64,000 nucleotides of DNA, taken from the NCBI GenBank assembly GCA_037389465.1, contig JAZARR010000146.1, positions 4,062,001 to 4,126,000 of the forward strand, read 5' to 3'. Position numbers and translations under genes: made by a program. Positions within the stretch are counted from its first letter, which is position 1, and the number at the start of each line of letters is the position of its first letter. Positions 22,946-36,400 of the stretch are shown piece after piece. The DNA comes from Baylisascaris procyonis (taxonomy: Eukaryota; Nematoda; Chromadorea; Rhabditida; Ascarididae). Below the pieces are notes generated by a model. It saw only the letters and a program-made list of their open reading frames with translations, ran no database searches and was not told where the DNA came from.

Positions 22946-25009
22946 TGTTGGCAGCAGCAGCAGGAGTTCCAATCGGCTTCATATTAACGAAAAGAAACGG
23001 CATGCGTACTTGCTTCCTCCTCTAAGCTGCCGGTTTCATTTCGCTTTCCTCACACATCGGGTGCTCTCATTGTTTTTGTCTTTTTATACGCAACAAATTG
23101 TTCATGTGAAGCGTTGAAAAATTCATCCAAAGATATTGTAATATCGTTTAGTCGTCACCGTAGACGTTGAGGCGATATGCGATGATTAGATTTTCAGCTG
23201 CAAATTTGTGCAGCGATCAGATCTTAAAAGTTGCTATGATTTCCATAAGTGTTGTACCAGCATTCTCTTCCCCGGTCCATCCTTCGACCGTGTCACCTTT
23301 CCCCTCGAAGCTTCGTTTGTTGCTGCGTCTACTGCATCTCCGCTTGGAACAAAAACTTAAGCTGGTATACGCTGAATATCTATTCATCGCAAATCGAACT
23401 CATACCGTCATTGTATATCGGTTTGCCTAAAATGAGATCTGCGAATGCTGTTGTCGGTGATGCGAAGTGAAGCGTTTCGGGCATTTGTATAGTTGTAAGA
23501 GCGGTGGCCAAGCTGCCACAAAAGATATTGGCGTGTTTTTGTTTTATTTAATTCTACCTCGCGTTTGAGGGCGCATGCAAATTGTCACTGCGGTGATGCA
23601 CGCAAAGGTTGCACCCCCGTCTACTGGACCCTTGCTCCTCTTTGCATCCTCTTAATGCAGCCTGTTTCTCCCGATATGTCTGTCCTTTAGCACTTTCGCG
23701 ACCAGAAGATTTTTTACTCTTCTACTTCAAGGCTGTCGCTGAAGAAAACAATAATCTAAGAGCGCAGCGAAAGATCACTTTTCAGCTCAGCAATGTCAGA
23801 TGTTTCCTTTATTTCTTTCAGAGATTTAATATTCATTTTCATGCGATTACGAGATTCACAAAGAATATAGTAGCAAAGAAGTCGGCGAGGCGGATAAAAT
23901 TGTTTTCTCTGTTTTCCTCAAAAGAAAAATGGGAAAAAAATTTCGAAGTATTTAGCTGACATTTTGAAAAGAATCTCTTGCCAATAAGGGGTTGTACTTC
24001 GCTTTAGTTCTACTCAATCGTTTCTTTCCCGTTCCCCATCTTCGATTCGTTAGTGTGCATATTTATAGTGAGAGCAGTGTGTGTTGGTGCGTGCGACTCA
24101 ACGTGAGCTTAGGCGTTGATCACTTGGTTGACAATGTCGGCGTTATTTATGTGCTGAAATGATGTGGCATATATACGTACTCGATTACGAGTTGCTGCTG
24201 TTCGTAATCTGAACGTCGTGTAATCATCTCACGCCGTCCAAATCTTTGTGGTGCTTCTGAGGGAAATGTTTTCGAATCTCGTTTTGCAGAATTGCATTTC
24301 CTATCGATCACCAACGTGCAACTATGATTGCTGAAGCTATTGAGGTCCCCTATTTTATCCTGGTCAATTGATATCAACATTTCTTTTGAGTGCCGCTCAT
24401 TTTCTGATCATCCAACATAATGGGTCAAAGAGCCTGAGGCAATCAGTGAGGATTTAGGACATTTTGGGCAATACCCAATTGACTTCTATGTTTCTGCGGA
24501 TAATCTTTGGAATGGTCTCCAACTTGCATATTAAAGTAGTGTCAAATTCTCAAATATGAAACTGTAATGCTGTTTATTAGGGGCCGATTTTAGGTTATAG
24601 TCACTTACAGAAAATTTGTGAATAAGATTGGAAATAAGACGAAGGATGTGCGTAAGAATTGTTTTGCGATGAAGAATTGTTTGTTGTGTATGCGTTTTGT
24701 TAAAGATGTGACAAGTGATCTCATCGCTAATGTAAATTGACGAGAGTATAACATAAAATTTTCATTTAAAAAATTGCTCCTTAGGTGCATATCGTTTAGT
24801 CGTTCGACCGCCATAAACGCTTTAATACATTTATACTTTTTACAGTAATAGTATTCTTTGAAAAGAATATTTGAAGTAATATAATTGCTATCGACTTAGC
24901 TATCTAAATTTTCTTGTTGATGTTAACATCGATGGCTATTTGATTTATTAAACATCGATTACAAAAATAACGAAACATTCGTTGGATAATTGTTCAATGT
25001 GCTATTTTA

Positions 25010-25058
25010 GGGTTGACTTCCTTTCAGGATGCTAGTTTAGGGCTGAATCCATTTCAGA
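25010..25058. repeat. Short imperfect tandem pair, about 24-bp unit
   Basis: TTTAGGGTTGACTTCCTTTCAG is followed by TTTAGGGCTGAATCCATTTCAG, then a poly-A run. Both copies end in a splice-acceptor-like TTTCAG. It lies in the intergenic space between genes A and B. Confidence 0.7.
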
Positions 25059-26560
25059 AAAAAAAAAAAAAAAACATTAATATGTTGGTGAGCGTTCCAA
25101 ACCATATTTACATTATTAACATGCAATTTCAAAGGAAAGATCCACAACTTTTCAATTGAGTTTAACAACTGTTTCAAATAATTCAGTGGTTTCATTAGGC
25201 TAATATCGACTCTAATAAACGTAAACGATTGTGAAGACGCATAGAAGCTACAGTTCCCAAGGAAAAAAAAAGCTTCCAGTGTTTCTTCAGTTGATTAGCT
25301 GCAAAATTTATTTTTGTTTTATTTTTTTTTAAGCTGATATATGAGAGAATACAAGTAAATATGCAGAAGAGATTATTCCAAAGAAACAGAGAATCCAGGC
25401 TATAAGAGGTCATTTAGCGACATAGTGCAGTGTTCGGTATATAAAGAGTGAAAAGTAGTGCATCGTTTAAGGAATTCAGATGCAATAAGCAATCCTGAAA
25501 TATTCGTGTGCAAATGAGGTTTAATACTTCATAAGTAGTTGTTGTACTAAAACTTGAAAGGAGTTTTGGTGTCGTCGAAGTAAGGATCGCTTTAACAAGG
25601 ATACACTGAATGCGTTTAGCTGAGCAAACATGGATGATACCTCACATAAAATTTCAAATAGAGGAGGGGAAGTGTAGAGTGGAAATAAGGTTTTTTGTAA
25701 GTTTCAAATGAAGGCAGAAGAGTGGAGAAAGCGGAGGAGTTTCGCAAATATTGGCGTAATAAAAATAATTAACATTGAAGAGCATTCGTTTGTGACGAAT
25801 ATGCAATCGACCACAAACGTAGCCAACGTAGAGAGAGGTCCAGTTTAAGATGCAAAATAGTGAGCAGAAATTTTCACTTAAATTGCTTTCGCAAATTCAA
25901 TTTCAAACAGTTCAACTCGGATTTTCCGACCAACTTACACCATACTACCATAAGGTGAGAAGGATTTAACAATTGAAACAAACGGTAGCAATAATACCTT
26001 TGCGCAACTTTGTTTTGTGATAACCTATTCGTCATTTTTTTGCATTGAGACCGTGCACATTCATTTTCCCTCTCGAATTTTTCGTGAAGAGTGTTGCCAA
26101 TAAAGCCAACTGAACGGTGAATATTTTATTTAAAAAGTGGATTTTTTTTGGCAAAATGAATTACCAGGTATCTTCAATTTTTTGTCCTTTCCCTTGAAAG
26201 ACCTCAATTACCTTTTCCGATCTTACCACATAAACGCTTCTCAGTACTCTCTAGTCAGAATTTCTCTCCATTGGGAATGGGATTTTTGTTTAATAGATGA
26301 CCTCTTGCATTGTTGAAAGGACTCTTCCCTGAATGGAACGAAAGTACCAATGAGGAAGTGGTATTAGATTTTCCAAGGGACTTACATTCATTAGAAACCT
26401 TTTAAAGCTTCCCTCCTCATATCACTATTACAGTTTACAATGAAATAAAACAAAGAAACACCATGAGTAAAGGTTGTCGATGATTTTGAATGTTTGGCCC
26501 CATAACAGCACGTCATTCTCTTTGATTACAAATCTTTCTTGTTCCGAAATCGAAACCGCA

Positions 26561-26570
26561 ATGACGTCAT
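26561..26570. promoter_or_regulatory. CRE-like palindrome
   Basis: ATGACGTCAT is a second perfect CRE/ATF-type palindrome, 2.3 kb from the one at 28867. Two in 64 kb of AT-rich DNA could still be chance. Confidence 0.25.
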
Positions 26571-28499
26571 CGGTAAATCAAGCACAATCTTTTCATATCT
26601 TCACGGGCGTTTTACTCCAGCGCGATGTGAATCCATTCTCTGCCCTCGAGGTGTATACTGTAATGAAGGTATATTTCCCTGATTTCCTGGCTATAATCTA
26701 TGTAGCGGTTGCATATTTCTTCCTTTCCAAAACGACAACGACCATTTCGACCACCTGTGCGAGAGTGCTATGGAGTGCGTTCGTGGTTCTGTTGGGCTCG
26801 ATGCAGGTGGTGGGTGTGTGCTTAGTTGCGTTAAGTTTAGCATCGTGGGTGTCAATGCTTGGCAAGGTCTTGGTGGAGCGCATTCTTTCGTAGGTTTGCT
26901 AGTAAATTCGTTCGAAGGCGTATGACGGGTTTTCTAACCGAATGAGTGCTGCTTTGGAGGTAAAGCGGTATAGAGAATTTCATAATGAATGAAATTAAGA
27001 CATCTTCGCGACAAATAGTCGAAAGTACAATGAGCAGAAAGACGCGTCCTAGCGGTTGGCACAATACGCGCTTTCTGAAATCAACCCAGCAGATCGGCCT
27101 CTCACGTATACATTCAGAAAAAGCAGTGAAATGATATCCTATAGACGATTCGCGATCGGTTGAAACGTCGCATAAGTGAGCTAGCTCTTTGTAACTGACG
27201 ATACAAAATATACAAATACTTCATCAGTATACATGATGCCACGACGAAAATTTTTTATTTCGTTACCTTTATTGCACTATATCGCAATGTTCGCGAGTTG
27301 AAATATAGAAAGCAAAGGTATTGCAGCAGCATATATTTTTTCCGAATCATTTTATTTTTCCTCCCTTTTTTTACTGAATTTAAATCTCTCATTATTTGAA
27401 AGATCACTTAAAGGTGGAAGGTGATACGAACAGGCTTACCTCATAATATTGTGGCAAACAATCGTTTCCCTCTACTTTTTCCTCAAAATCTCTCCAACAT
27501 CATTCTAAAACATTGCCATTCATTTGGAACACTACAGAGAGTAGTTGCCAATAACGGCATCGTTACAGTAGCATCATTTATGTCTTATACCACCGTATAC
27601 TGTACACCTTATACGTGCAGCCAATACCAGCAACCTGCGATACATACGAGATGTCTGAAAATATTTATTTATTTTACTGGAAACGTATGCAGAATCGCCT
27701 ACTTTTTCTCTTTGTGATACTGCTATCCAAGTTGGACCGCTTAAGGCAGCCGGCTGCATGGAATGTTGTAGTTACGCCAACTTGCGTTAATCTTTTTCGT
27801 TCTCTTTAAATTTCGGTGTGCCGTTCAAATCGATTTAGTGCCAACGTTGCGGTTATGTAAACTTTGAAACATTCTAAGTCTATGTCTCGATCACTTCAAC
27901 CTTATGTTTTCGCGGATGTTTTTGTGCTGGTTATATACTCGACGAAAATTTTATGTCATGAAAACTTGTAAACATTTCTTGTCACCCTCATTTTCTTTCA
28001 CTTCAAACTATATATGTCAGTTCGGAAGAGAAGGGAGCAGGAAAGAAAGAAATGAACATAGGTAAGAGGCCGCTCATTAAGCTACAAATATCCTTCTGGC
28101 TCTTGAACTATAAAATCTAAGTGAAAAATCGAACCTGCTGATCTACGATGGAAGAACCAAGGTTAATCCTGTTTCTTCACCACTACTGGCTCCATTTCCA
28201 CTCACTTTCATATCAAATCTTGCAAAGTTTGCTTTTCCTTACTTTATTTGAATGACTAGAAATTGGTTGCTTCTTGCAAATGCCTTAATCCCCTTCGTAA
28301 ATATTTCACTCTTTCTCTTGCAAGTTTTCCAAAGGATGGCCATGCTCTTAATTAATGCATCTACTTCTTTGTATATTGCTTCCGGTCATTTTATACGTAA
28401 TAGTTTTGCTTTAAATTTAAAGATGGGTGGGTTAATGAGATCGCATATGCTTGAGGCTTCGAATTTAGGGATGTGTTCGCCGACGCAACACTAATACGC

Positions 28500-28790
28500 T
28501 CATTACTGTAGCTGCGTTACCATCATTGGTATTAAATGCAATCAGCATTGCTTACCACAAGTGCTGCTTGCTACTACAATCAAAACTATCAGTTACTGCC
28601 GTTAATGCGAGGTAAAAAATCGGTTTCGGATGAATCGTGCTAATGGGAAATTAGTAACTGCATCAGTTGTGAGTTGTATCAGTGGTAAAACGGCAAGTAA
28701 AAGCATTAAGTGATAGTACTGGCACGGTCTAGTAATACTGTGGTAAGTGGTGGCTGCAAGTAAGCTCTCGATCTGGCAGTAACTGTATCA
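28500..28790. repeat. Imperfect inverted-repeat region, MITE-like
   Basis: CAGTTACTGCC near 28590 is matched by its reverse complement GGCAGTAACTG near 28775. Related pieces (AGTAACTGCATCAGT, AGTAACTGTATCAGT, GTGGTAAG) recur between. The arrangement suggests an old palindromic element, but I could not define termini or a target-site duplication. Confidence 0.35.
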
Positions 28791-28866
28791 GTCGGGGTTC
28801 CGAACCTCAAGAGACCGCCGAAGTAGGGTATGAGGACTTGCAAGCTCAGAGGCCTCCGAGGAGGGG

Positions 28867-28876
28867 GTGACGTCAC
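28867..28876. promoter_or_regulatory. CRE-like palindrome
   Basis: GTGACGTCAC is a perfect 10-bp palindrome containing the CREB/ATF consensus TGACGTCA. It lies about 1.2 kb upstream of the gene B start codon in a locally GC-rich stretch. Function is inferred from the motif only. Confidence 0.35.
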
Positions 28877-29399
28877 GTAAATTCAGAGGTCTTTAACCCC
28901 TGGGGAACCCGAGACCTTGGGGACCCTTCAGGGCTGAGGCGGAAGGTGAGACCGTGCCAGCTTGAAGGTCCCCGCAGCAGGAGATAGTGTTTTATGAGCC
29001 CGACATCTCGAAAGGAACCAACATTGTTATGCAACTGTGCACTTCGCTGCACTCTCTCTGGCTTTTGTTGCATACGCGTCTGCAATTAATGGCGCGCCAT
29101 CCCGGAACCTCTGTTTTCTTCGTAAAAGGGGAGGGCTGGTAGGACGAGGGGGGAAGTGGACACTTGGTGACAGATAGGCCATTGGCAACGGCGATTACAG
29201 CCATCTGCTTTCAATTCCTGCCACACAAAGACAACTCGGCTTTTTGAATGTCCAGCACACACCATTCGTTGCACGCGCCTCTGCATCCCAGCTACGACAA
29301 CGAATACCCTTTCATTGATATCTGTCTTACGGTATGAAAGTATTATTATTCGTGTTAGGACCGTGAGTTTTAAATACATATTTAGACATCGGCTCCGTG

Positions 29400-30047
29400 T
29401 TAGACTCAGTCTACGCATCAGCGGAAAGATGAAGCAGAGCGCAGTGGTGGCTTTAAAGGAGGAAGAGGTCGTGACGACATTTTTTCGGTGGGATCGGTGT
29501 TGCTGTGCGGCTTGGTAGTCGATGGTGCTGCGGCCGACTTCTGTGCAGCCGTTGGCGAGTGTCCAGGACGTTTTTCGGTGCTCGTCCTTGCTAAGACGGA
29601 CGTTGGGAGGCACATTAACAAAGATAATGAGGAATCAATATGGAAAACACTGGTCGAAAGAGACACACTCTGGCAGACAACAAGACACTGCAGTAGAGAG
29701 GTGGCAGGGGATGCATCTTTCGAATTGGCGCGTTACCGTAGGTGAATGCAAAGCGATGAGTGTGCGACGATGGTGGGAAATGGATGGCATACGCTGCAGC
29801 AACGTTTCGAAGTGCATATGTAGGAGAGAGGGTGGCTGAAATCGTCGAATTGTGAGGATATCGCATTTGGCCGTTACGCATAAAGCTAAGCGTCGCGCAA
29901 TTGACCGCATCTGTGATCACTCGGGTTGCACGTGCTGACCGCAAAAGGTGTGCACATATTCGGGTTGAGCTGCTTATTTGTTGCAACGAAGCGACAATCC
30001 TGGCAAACCAAGCAAACTGTCACTTAGCTGGCGCCAGCTCGCCAACA
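29400..30047 (+). promoter_or_regulatory. Probable promoter/5' UTR region of gene B
   Basis: This stretch is visibly richer in G, C and CpG than the DNA around it and runs directly into the start exon. I saw no TATA box at a credible distance. A CACTTAG at 30020-30026 could serve as a spliced-leader acceptor. Open frames here on both strands lack recognisable similarity, so I treat it as regulatory/UTR. Confidence 0.35.
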
Positions 30048-30405
30048 ATGCCTGAAGAACGCGGGGTGGACAACAACGAGTCGAGCAGTGCAAGCAGTAC
30101 CTGCGGCGACACGAGCATCTCGTCGAACTCGGCTGAGCGACGCAGCTCCACCAACGAGCACACCACCACCGACACGATGAGCGGCGCTCCTGCCTCGGGC
30201 CACACCGGTGAGTCGTCGTCTGCGACACCTGTCGAGCCCAATTCGGCGCCTGTTGCCCCCCTCGGCGATGCAACCGGTGGTACTAATGCCACTGACACAT
30301 CACCTACCTCGTTACAGCGGCACCGTGGAGGTAACACGCCCGCTTCGGCTACAAGTAGTCCCCCCGATGGCGCCACGCCCGAGCCACTTAATTTGAATGT
30401 GACAA
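30048..30405 (+). CDS. Gene B start exon, Ser/Thr-rich N-terminus
   Basis: The first in-frame ATG in the open stretch is at 30048 in context CAACAATGC. A CACTTAG at 30020-30026 could be a trans-splice acceptor. The exon encodes about 119 residues dominated by Ser, Thr, Ala, Pro and Gly (starting MPEERGVDNNESSSASS) and ends in phase 1 at GTAAGT. It is GC-richer than its flanks. The frame is open upstream to about 29901 but composition changes there, so the ATG is preferred. Confidence 0.75.
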
Positions 30406-33400
30406 GTAAGTTATCATACACTGCGTGTTATTCTGCACGTTCACCTTGTGCACATTTTATGCTCGTTGTAAAACTTTGCACTCTCAGTAACCGGCAACAT
30501 GTTACTAACTTCCATGTAACGCAGCTAGTAGCTTGTTGCACGCAGTTTCGTTCACTAGACTGCTCTGAGGACAACATCTAGCATTTTATTAATATTCAAG
30601 TGGTGTTTTATTCTTTAAGCAGCTATTTCCGAAGTGCTTTTCAAGTGCTTCCGTGCACTTGATAGGCAAATTGTTGTCAACAAAACAGATGACTCATAAA
30701 GGGGATTGTGAAAATGATCCTTCCAACAGCATACACGAAGATGGCCTTTAAATCCTTGGCATTTCTTGCTTCGTTGGAGAGGGTACAGAGTAAGGGGAGG
30801 GGACAATGACTACTGGCGTAATCTCACATGGTTAACATTTATTCACTGCTGCTTCGGATATTCACTGGTCCAATCTCACAGCTTTTCTCATCGAAACTAT
30901 GGCGTGGAGTTGCTAGTTGACTACAATCCTTTCGTCAGTAATTCTTTGCTGGGTACACATTTGAAAACTCAATATGATTGGCATAAATAATATTGAACAA
31001 ATATTTTACACGTTTAATGGCCTAAAGTGGGCGCTACTCTCCCATGCCCGGAAGAAGAGTCAGTGTTGAAAGGTGCAGGAAGTTTGTTCGAAATAATTCG
31101 ATTTCATACCGCAGTTTAACTTTGTTGATTTTCTTTTATTCATAGCAGTCTTTCTTCTATTAAACGTCGAAAAATGCGGTTTGTGATCTTGCATTTAGAG
31201 ATAATGATAGATAAATAAAAGGGAGATGGAATGCCATTTTTTGGCTTGGCTTGGCTCGTTTAAAAGATCGTGCATTACCGAAAAGTGGTAATGAGTGGCG
31301 ATGGCGTCATTCCCTTGTCGACTGAAATTCCTCAATTTTTGAAATGTGGTGGGCGGGATTTTATTGTTTTCGTTTATATGACACTAATCGGTGGTGCGTT
31401 GCTAGATAATTTTTTTGCGGTGATGATGATCGGTGAGATGTATTGTGTCAAGGGTAAGGAAGTTAATATCGAAAGGTGATAATTTAGAAGGGCGGCGATC
31501 CCTATCCGAGATCCGAGGATGGCTAATCCTTTCAGTAAGCTTTATGCAACACTTCACTGAGACATTTTATAGTCTTGTCGTAGCAGACCTGCGATCTGTT
31601 GGTAAAAGTCTTTTTTCATGATAAAGTCATTCATAGGAATTTTAAAAAAATCACATATAAGGCGAGAATTTCCTTTGATTTTTACTTGAAGAAACCTCTC
31701 TTCCTCTCTTTCTTTCATTTAGACACAAAAAGAACGTTGAATCTGCAAGAGCACATATTTGAAGGAGATGTGGTTGTTTAAAATCATTTAGGTATATTTG
31801 AGGCATTGATTAGGCAGAGGTAGTTGTTGCAGATTATTGAATAAAGGCATTTGCCTAGCAGTGGAAATTTCAAGATTCAAGTTGCTTCTGCTTATTTGCA
31901 CAATTTGCTTGTTACTTTCATTCATTTCAATTTCACATATATTCATCACTAAGTATTAATGTTGATCCTCGATAAGATTTCCGTCTGTTGCTCTAGAATT
32001 TGAATATTTAGATTGCAAGGTGGAGGTTTCATAACTTAGAAGATTTCGATTCTATGAGTCGTCGCAGTAGTCGATAGTTTTGTTCAAGAATATTCGTGAG
32101 CTCCTTAAACAATATTGGTATGAGCTGCACTCAGAAAAAAAGCACTAAAAATTAAAGCCATATGAGTGTGATTATGCGTTGATGGATACCTTAGATAAAA
32201 TGGCAACAAATAGAGACTGCTTTATCGTCCTCAGGAAGTTTGTTTAAGGAAATATAATGGGGCTGATTTTCGTGGATGACGGCAACGTCCATGAAAGATT
32301 TATTGAGTAAAGAAAAATTCAACGTTTTTGATGGGAAATATTTCTGTTTCATAAAATTCTTTTCGTATTTCTTGAAGATTTATTTAAAATTTGTTTATTT
32401 AAAATTTGTATTTATGTGATATAGCGTAAATAAATGCATCATAATTATGAACATCTTGCAATGTGGCAGAATGGTGAGTGATTCCTTTGCGATTTAACGG
32501 AGTTTTTTTTTTTTTTTTTTTTGTTAATGGTGAACAAGTCTAATTTATTCATCTTCCACAGTAAAACTTTCAATTTTACATCAGTCTCGGACCATTTTTT
32601 TTTTTCAAGAATTCTAACGTTATATTGGTGCATTCTTTGAAACTAGCCAAGTCCTTAATCCTTTATCTGCCATCTTTTTAGGCTCGAATTTGCAAAGATT
32701 TCTTTTGCATAAGTTGCTTTTACTCGCGCATAATTGAATGACGAGAATTCCATTATTCGAAACGAATGTTTAGCGTCTCTTATTCGCAATTATTCGTCAT
32801 ATCCAAAGGCTGCATCGTCCTCAAGTCTAAATGACAGTCTTCATTGATTGTGCTCGTAGGGTTAATAGGGAAATCGCACGATATTATACAAGAGGTTTCT
32901 TTCCATTGATCCATTGACTCAAATTTCGTTGAGTGAAGACGATCGTCGCCCATGAGGCAGCGAAGTGTGACCTCGTGATGAGGGGATTAAGTTTGGGGAA
33001 ATGAAACATCGGTCAAAGCGCCACTGAAGGTTCCATCGTCTGTCTGTTTCTCTCTCACATAGCGCCCGTTGCTGAGCCGTGCTCTTAGCACCAAGCGCGT
33101 CGCTGCACGCACGTCTCCAATAAACACAAATGCACTCGTTGGCCCATTTGCGCGTATTTTCACAGATACCAGTAAACATACGGATCGTGCTTTTATAAAA
33201 ACCAATGCTTTTCAGCTTATCCCACTTTTTTGTGTGACAGTTGTTAATCAGAGTTGAATTATCCTGGAGTTGAACAATTTCAACATGAGCCTGTCGGAAC
33301 ATTAACGTCGATGTGGAATCCAGAGGGAAGGGGGTTATGGATGAGGACACGGTTGGGACCTTCTATTATCCTCCCCCAAGTCAGCGACCATATCCTATAT

Positions 33401-36400
33401 AATTTCCGGACTTTTCAGAAATGTAAGATATCTGTATGGATATTTACAATATCTTCAGTTTTTGCCGTTTCTTCGCCTGTGATCACATGATGACCAGGCG
33501 GCTCCTTGCACTGCACTTTTGCAGTTTGAAAAAAATGGTGGTAATGATCACCAACTCCCATTTTTCGATTCTGAATTCCATAAATTCAACTGACGTGGAT
33601 CCCGACGTCTCTAAATTTAGCTCATCTCGATTTTGATGCCCTTGAATTTAGCTAGCTCGCTTTGGCCATTGTGTCTCTGAACGTAGTTCACCTCGGCTGT
33701 CGCATCCACGAATTCAGCTCATCCAGGGTCAACGAGATGAATATTCGTCGGTAGTTTTTTCGTGCAAAGTATAATTCGTTTTGTGCACAGTTTTGTTTTA
33801 ACCGTTCAAAGCTTTTTTGAGCTGTTATTTCAACCGATACCAGTCTCAAATTGTATCCTGCCGAAATATTTTGTAAGCATAGAGTAGTTGTCGACCAGTT
33901 CATTTTCGTGCACAATGACTGCGGAGTTTTTCTGTTTTTTGTCGAGGTTAGAAGAAAGGGAAAGACCGACTACAACAGTTGCGCGTCACAAGCGAAGCTC
34001 CTTGTAGTTTACTTGTCTTTGTTGATCCTCTTGGTGATTTGATATGCACGTAAGTTATTCATTTATGTGTCTACATTCTGTGTAAGCACGCATTCTTATA
34101 TACCCACATTCTGTGTAAATTTTTCGGAGAATCGAGCGAGTTTAATCTCTTCACTCACCCCTACCCTCACCCGCCCTCCTATGATCTCACATCTAACTCA
34201 TCATTTCCAAAGCACTTTTACGTTAAGAGCTAACTACTGAGTTTTCATCTCAGGCTTTATTGAAAGACGATTGGAATGGACTTGGCCAACTTTCGAGTAA
34301 ACGTGGATAGCATAAGCCGCAAACGCATCTTCAATACCCTTTATAAAGTTCATATTGGACTGTAAATAGCACGCTTCACATGGTACCGCTGATGCACTTC
34401 TTTGTTATGTGCTTTTGCATATTTTTGCAGCAATCTATTATTGCAACATGTCTGTTTGTTTGTATGTATCTGTCTGTTCGTCTATCGACTCGAATTCTTT
34501 AACTGTAACAAATGTCAACAGTTGCGCCTCAGTTGAAATATGAAGTGGATGATGAGATCTGCGTCTGTGTGGTAAAAAGAGCTGAAATGACGAAATTCCC
34601 GGGATATGTTCTATGCTGTGGAGTAATTTACATACCACTTATCCATCTTCTACATAAGTGGTTGTTTCTTAATGTGGCTTATGATTTACAAATCAGTTTT
34701 GGTGCAAAACACATCTATTGTCTTGTCACCTCGATGAAGCGTTACAGTGCTCGTTGTGTTCAAGAGTAACAATCTATAAGCAATATATGAAACGAAATCT
34801 CTCACAAAAATTATATGAATGCATGCAACGTGATTTGTTGCTGCGGAGAATTGCGATGAACTGTTTTTAGATTATGGTTAGATGCAGAACACAATTAAAA
34901 GCTGTGGTTTTACAAATTAGTAGAGAAACTTTTCCATTTGAAAAGTAAAGCATTCTCAATACCGCATTAATTGATACAGTTCTATTTCTGAATACCTCTT
35001 TATGCCGTCAGTGGAAAATTCCTAATGACGCCCTTGTTTTCTTTGTTATGGTAATGAATTTTCATAAATTTCAAAGTTCTCTGCAGTTACTAATCCAGAA
35101 TATCTGAACAGCTATGCGTAGAACAATGGGAATACGTGATGCAGTTTATATATTCATACAGTGGCTATATTGCAGTTGTATATTTTCTGTAATTATACGA
35201 AGGAATCGAAGCGTGCAAAACATTTCAACAAAGCATGCCTGCAAGTTTTGAAGAATCGAAGGATTTCTCCATCAGTGATGACTGTGGTATCGGAGAAACC
35301 ACCAGTAAAATGATAAGAATGATCGCCGATGATAATCGCTCATGAAAACAATCAATAAAAGTTTTAGTCGATGATGATCACTGATAAAAATAATCAGACT
35401 CATAAAGTGGTGAAACAGTTAAGCTCATTTTGCTCATCTAATCTGTTCTGCGAATAGTAATTGTTGCGTTACGGCGTAACGAAGTCAATGGCGAGATCAT
35501 TCAAAACGATCCGTCAGGTTCTAGGTGGGTACATGAGCTCCTAGCATTCATAATATTGGGAGTTAGCGTAATCTTTGAAATATATCACTATTCATGGAAG
35601 CATTGCACTTAAAATATTTGATATTAATGCTGTTTGTAGCAGAAGAAGGTGACGGTGGTACGGACGTGCTTAGCAAGTCGACGTTAACGAAGAAAACGAA
35701 GGACTGCCACGAAATTGTGAAGACGTCCGCAGTGGCAGGCGAGAGAAGAGGCAACCTTTGTAGTGTACACCAAAATGGTATCAGGTACGTGCATCCACTT
35801 CTATGCACGGCTGCGCATTATCTAATATTTTGCTTTCCTCCAATACCGCTTTGTCTTCCTCCCATCCGTTCGCCTCCTTGAGTTTTCATCTTCTTCATTC
35901 GCTTTGTGGAACAATTTTGGCTCCAGAATCTAATTCTTCTGCACTTGAATTTTACTACGACGACGTTGAATAGGGTTGCTTGTTACTGAAATGTCAGCAT
36001 TTCATCGCTTCTTCTGCCTCAGTCTACGCAGCCTTGCCAGAGTGCATAAAAATTGCTACCAGTCTTCTAATCCTTTCCTTCCACCCCCTCTGCTATCCTC
36101 TTGCCCCCCCAACTCACGGTCCTTTACTCCTACATTGCAAACCATATATGATCGTAACATTCAAAGGAAGGTAATCTCAACTTATTCGCTAATATCGCTC
36201 GAATATTTTGAATCTGTGACCTGAATTTTGAAGCTTTTACTTCACATTTTTCCCATATTTATAAAATCTTATCAGGGAAGGAAATCAACGTATCTGAGGT
36301 TTCAAGTCATTTTTGAACGCTATCAGCACTATAATGACAATTGCATATGCGTATAGAAGTTATCCTATTGCAACTAATGTCTCGAAAGTTCCATCAGTGT

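Larger units (their letters stand above)
22946..29399. other. Intergenic region between genes A and B
   Basis: The first 500 bases are presumably the gene A 3' UTR. The rest is AT-rich with the small repeats and CRE-like sites listed separately. AATAAA motifs occur at 25760 and 26099, too far from the stop codon to assign. I see no coding signal on either strand. Confidence 0.6.

Noticed and set aside
26474..26893. Plus-strand ORF of 139 codons with hydrophobic stretches, possible membrane protein
   Set aside because: There is no credible splice partners, no family resemblance and no continuation. The hydrophobicity follows from a T-rich sequence.
29086..29613. Minus-strand ORF of 175 codons
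   Set aside because: Its composition is erratic with no domain or splice support, and it lies in the GC-richer upstream region of gene B where long chance ORFs are expected.
29418..29666. Minus-strand Pro/Ser/Thr-rich ORF that could be a divergent gene's exon
   Set aside because: A CCGTCTTAG acceptor exists on that strand, but I found no partner exon and no similarity. It overlaps the presumed promoter/5' UTR of gene B.
32919..33350. Minus-strand ORF of 143 codons in the gene B first intron
   Set aside because: It has no similarity or splice context. The GC-richer block there explains the lack of stops.
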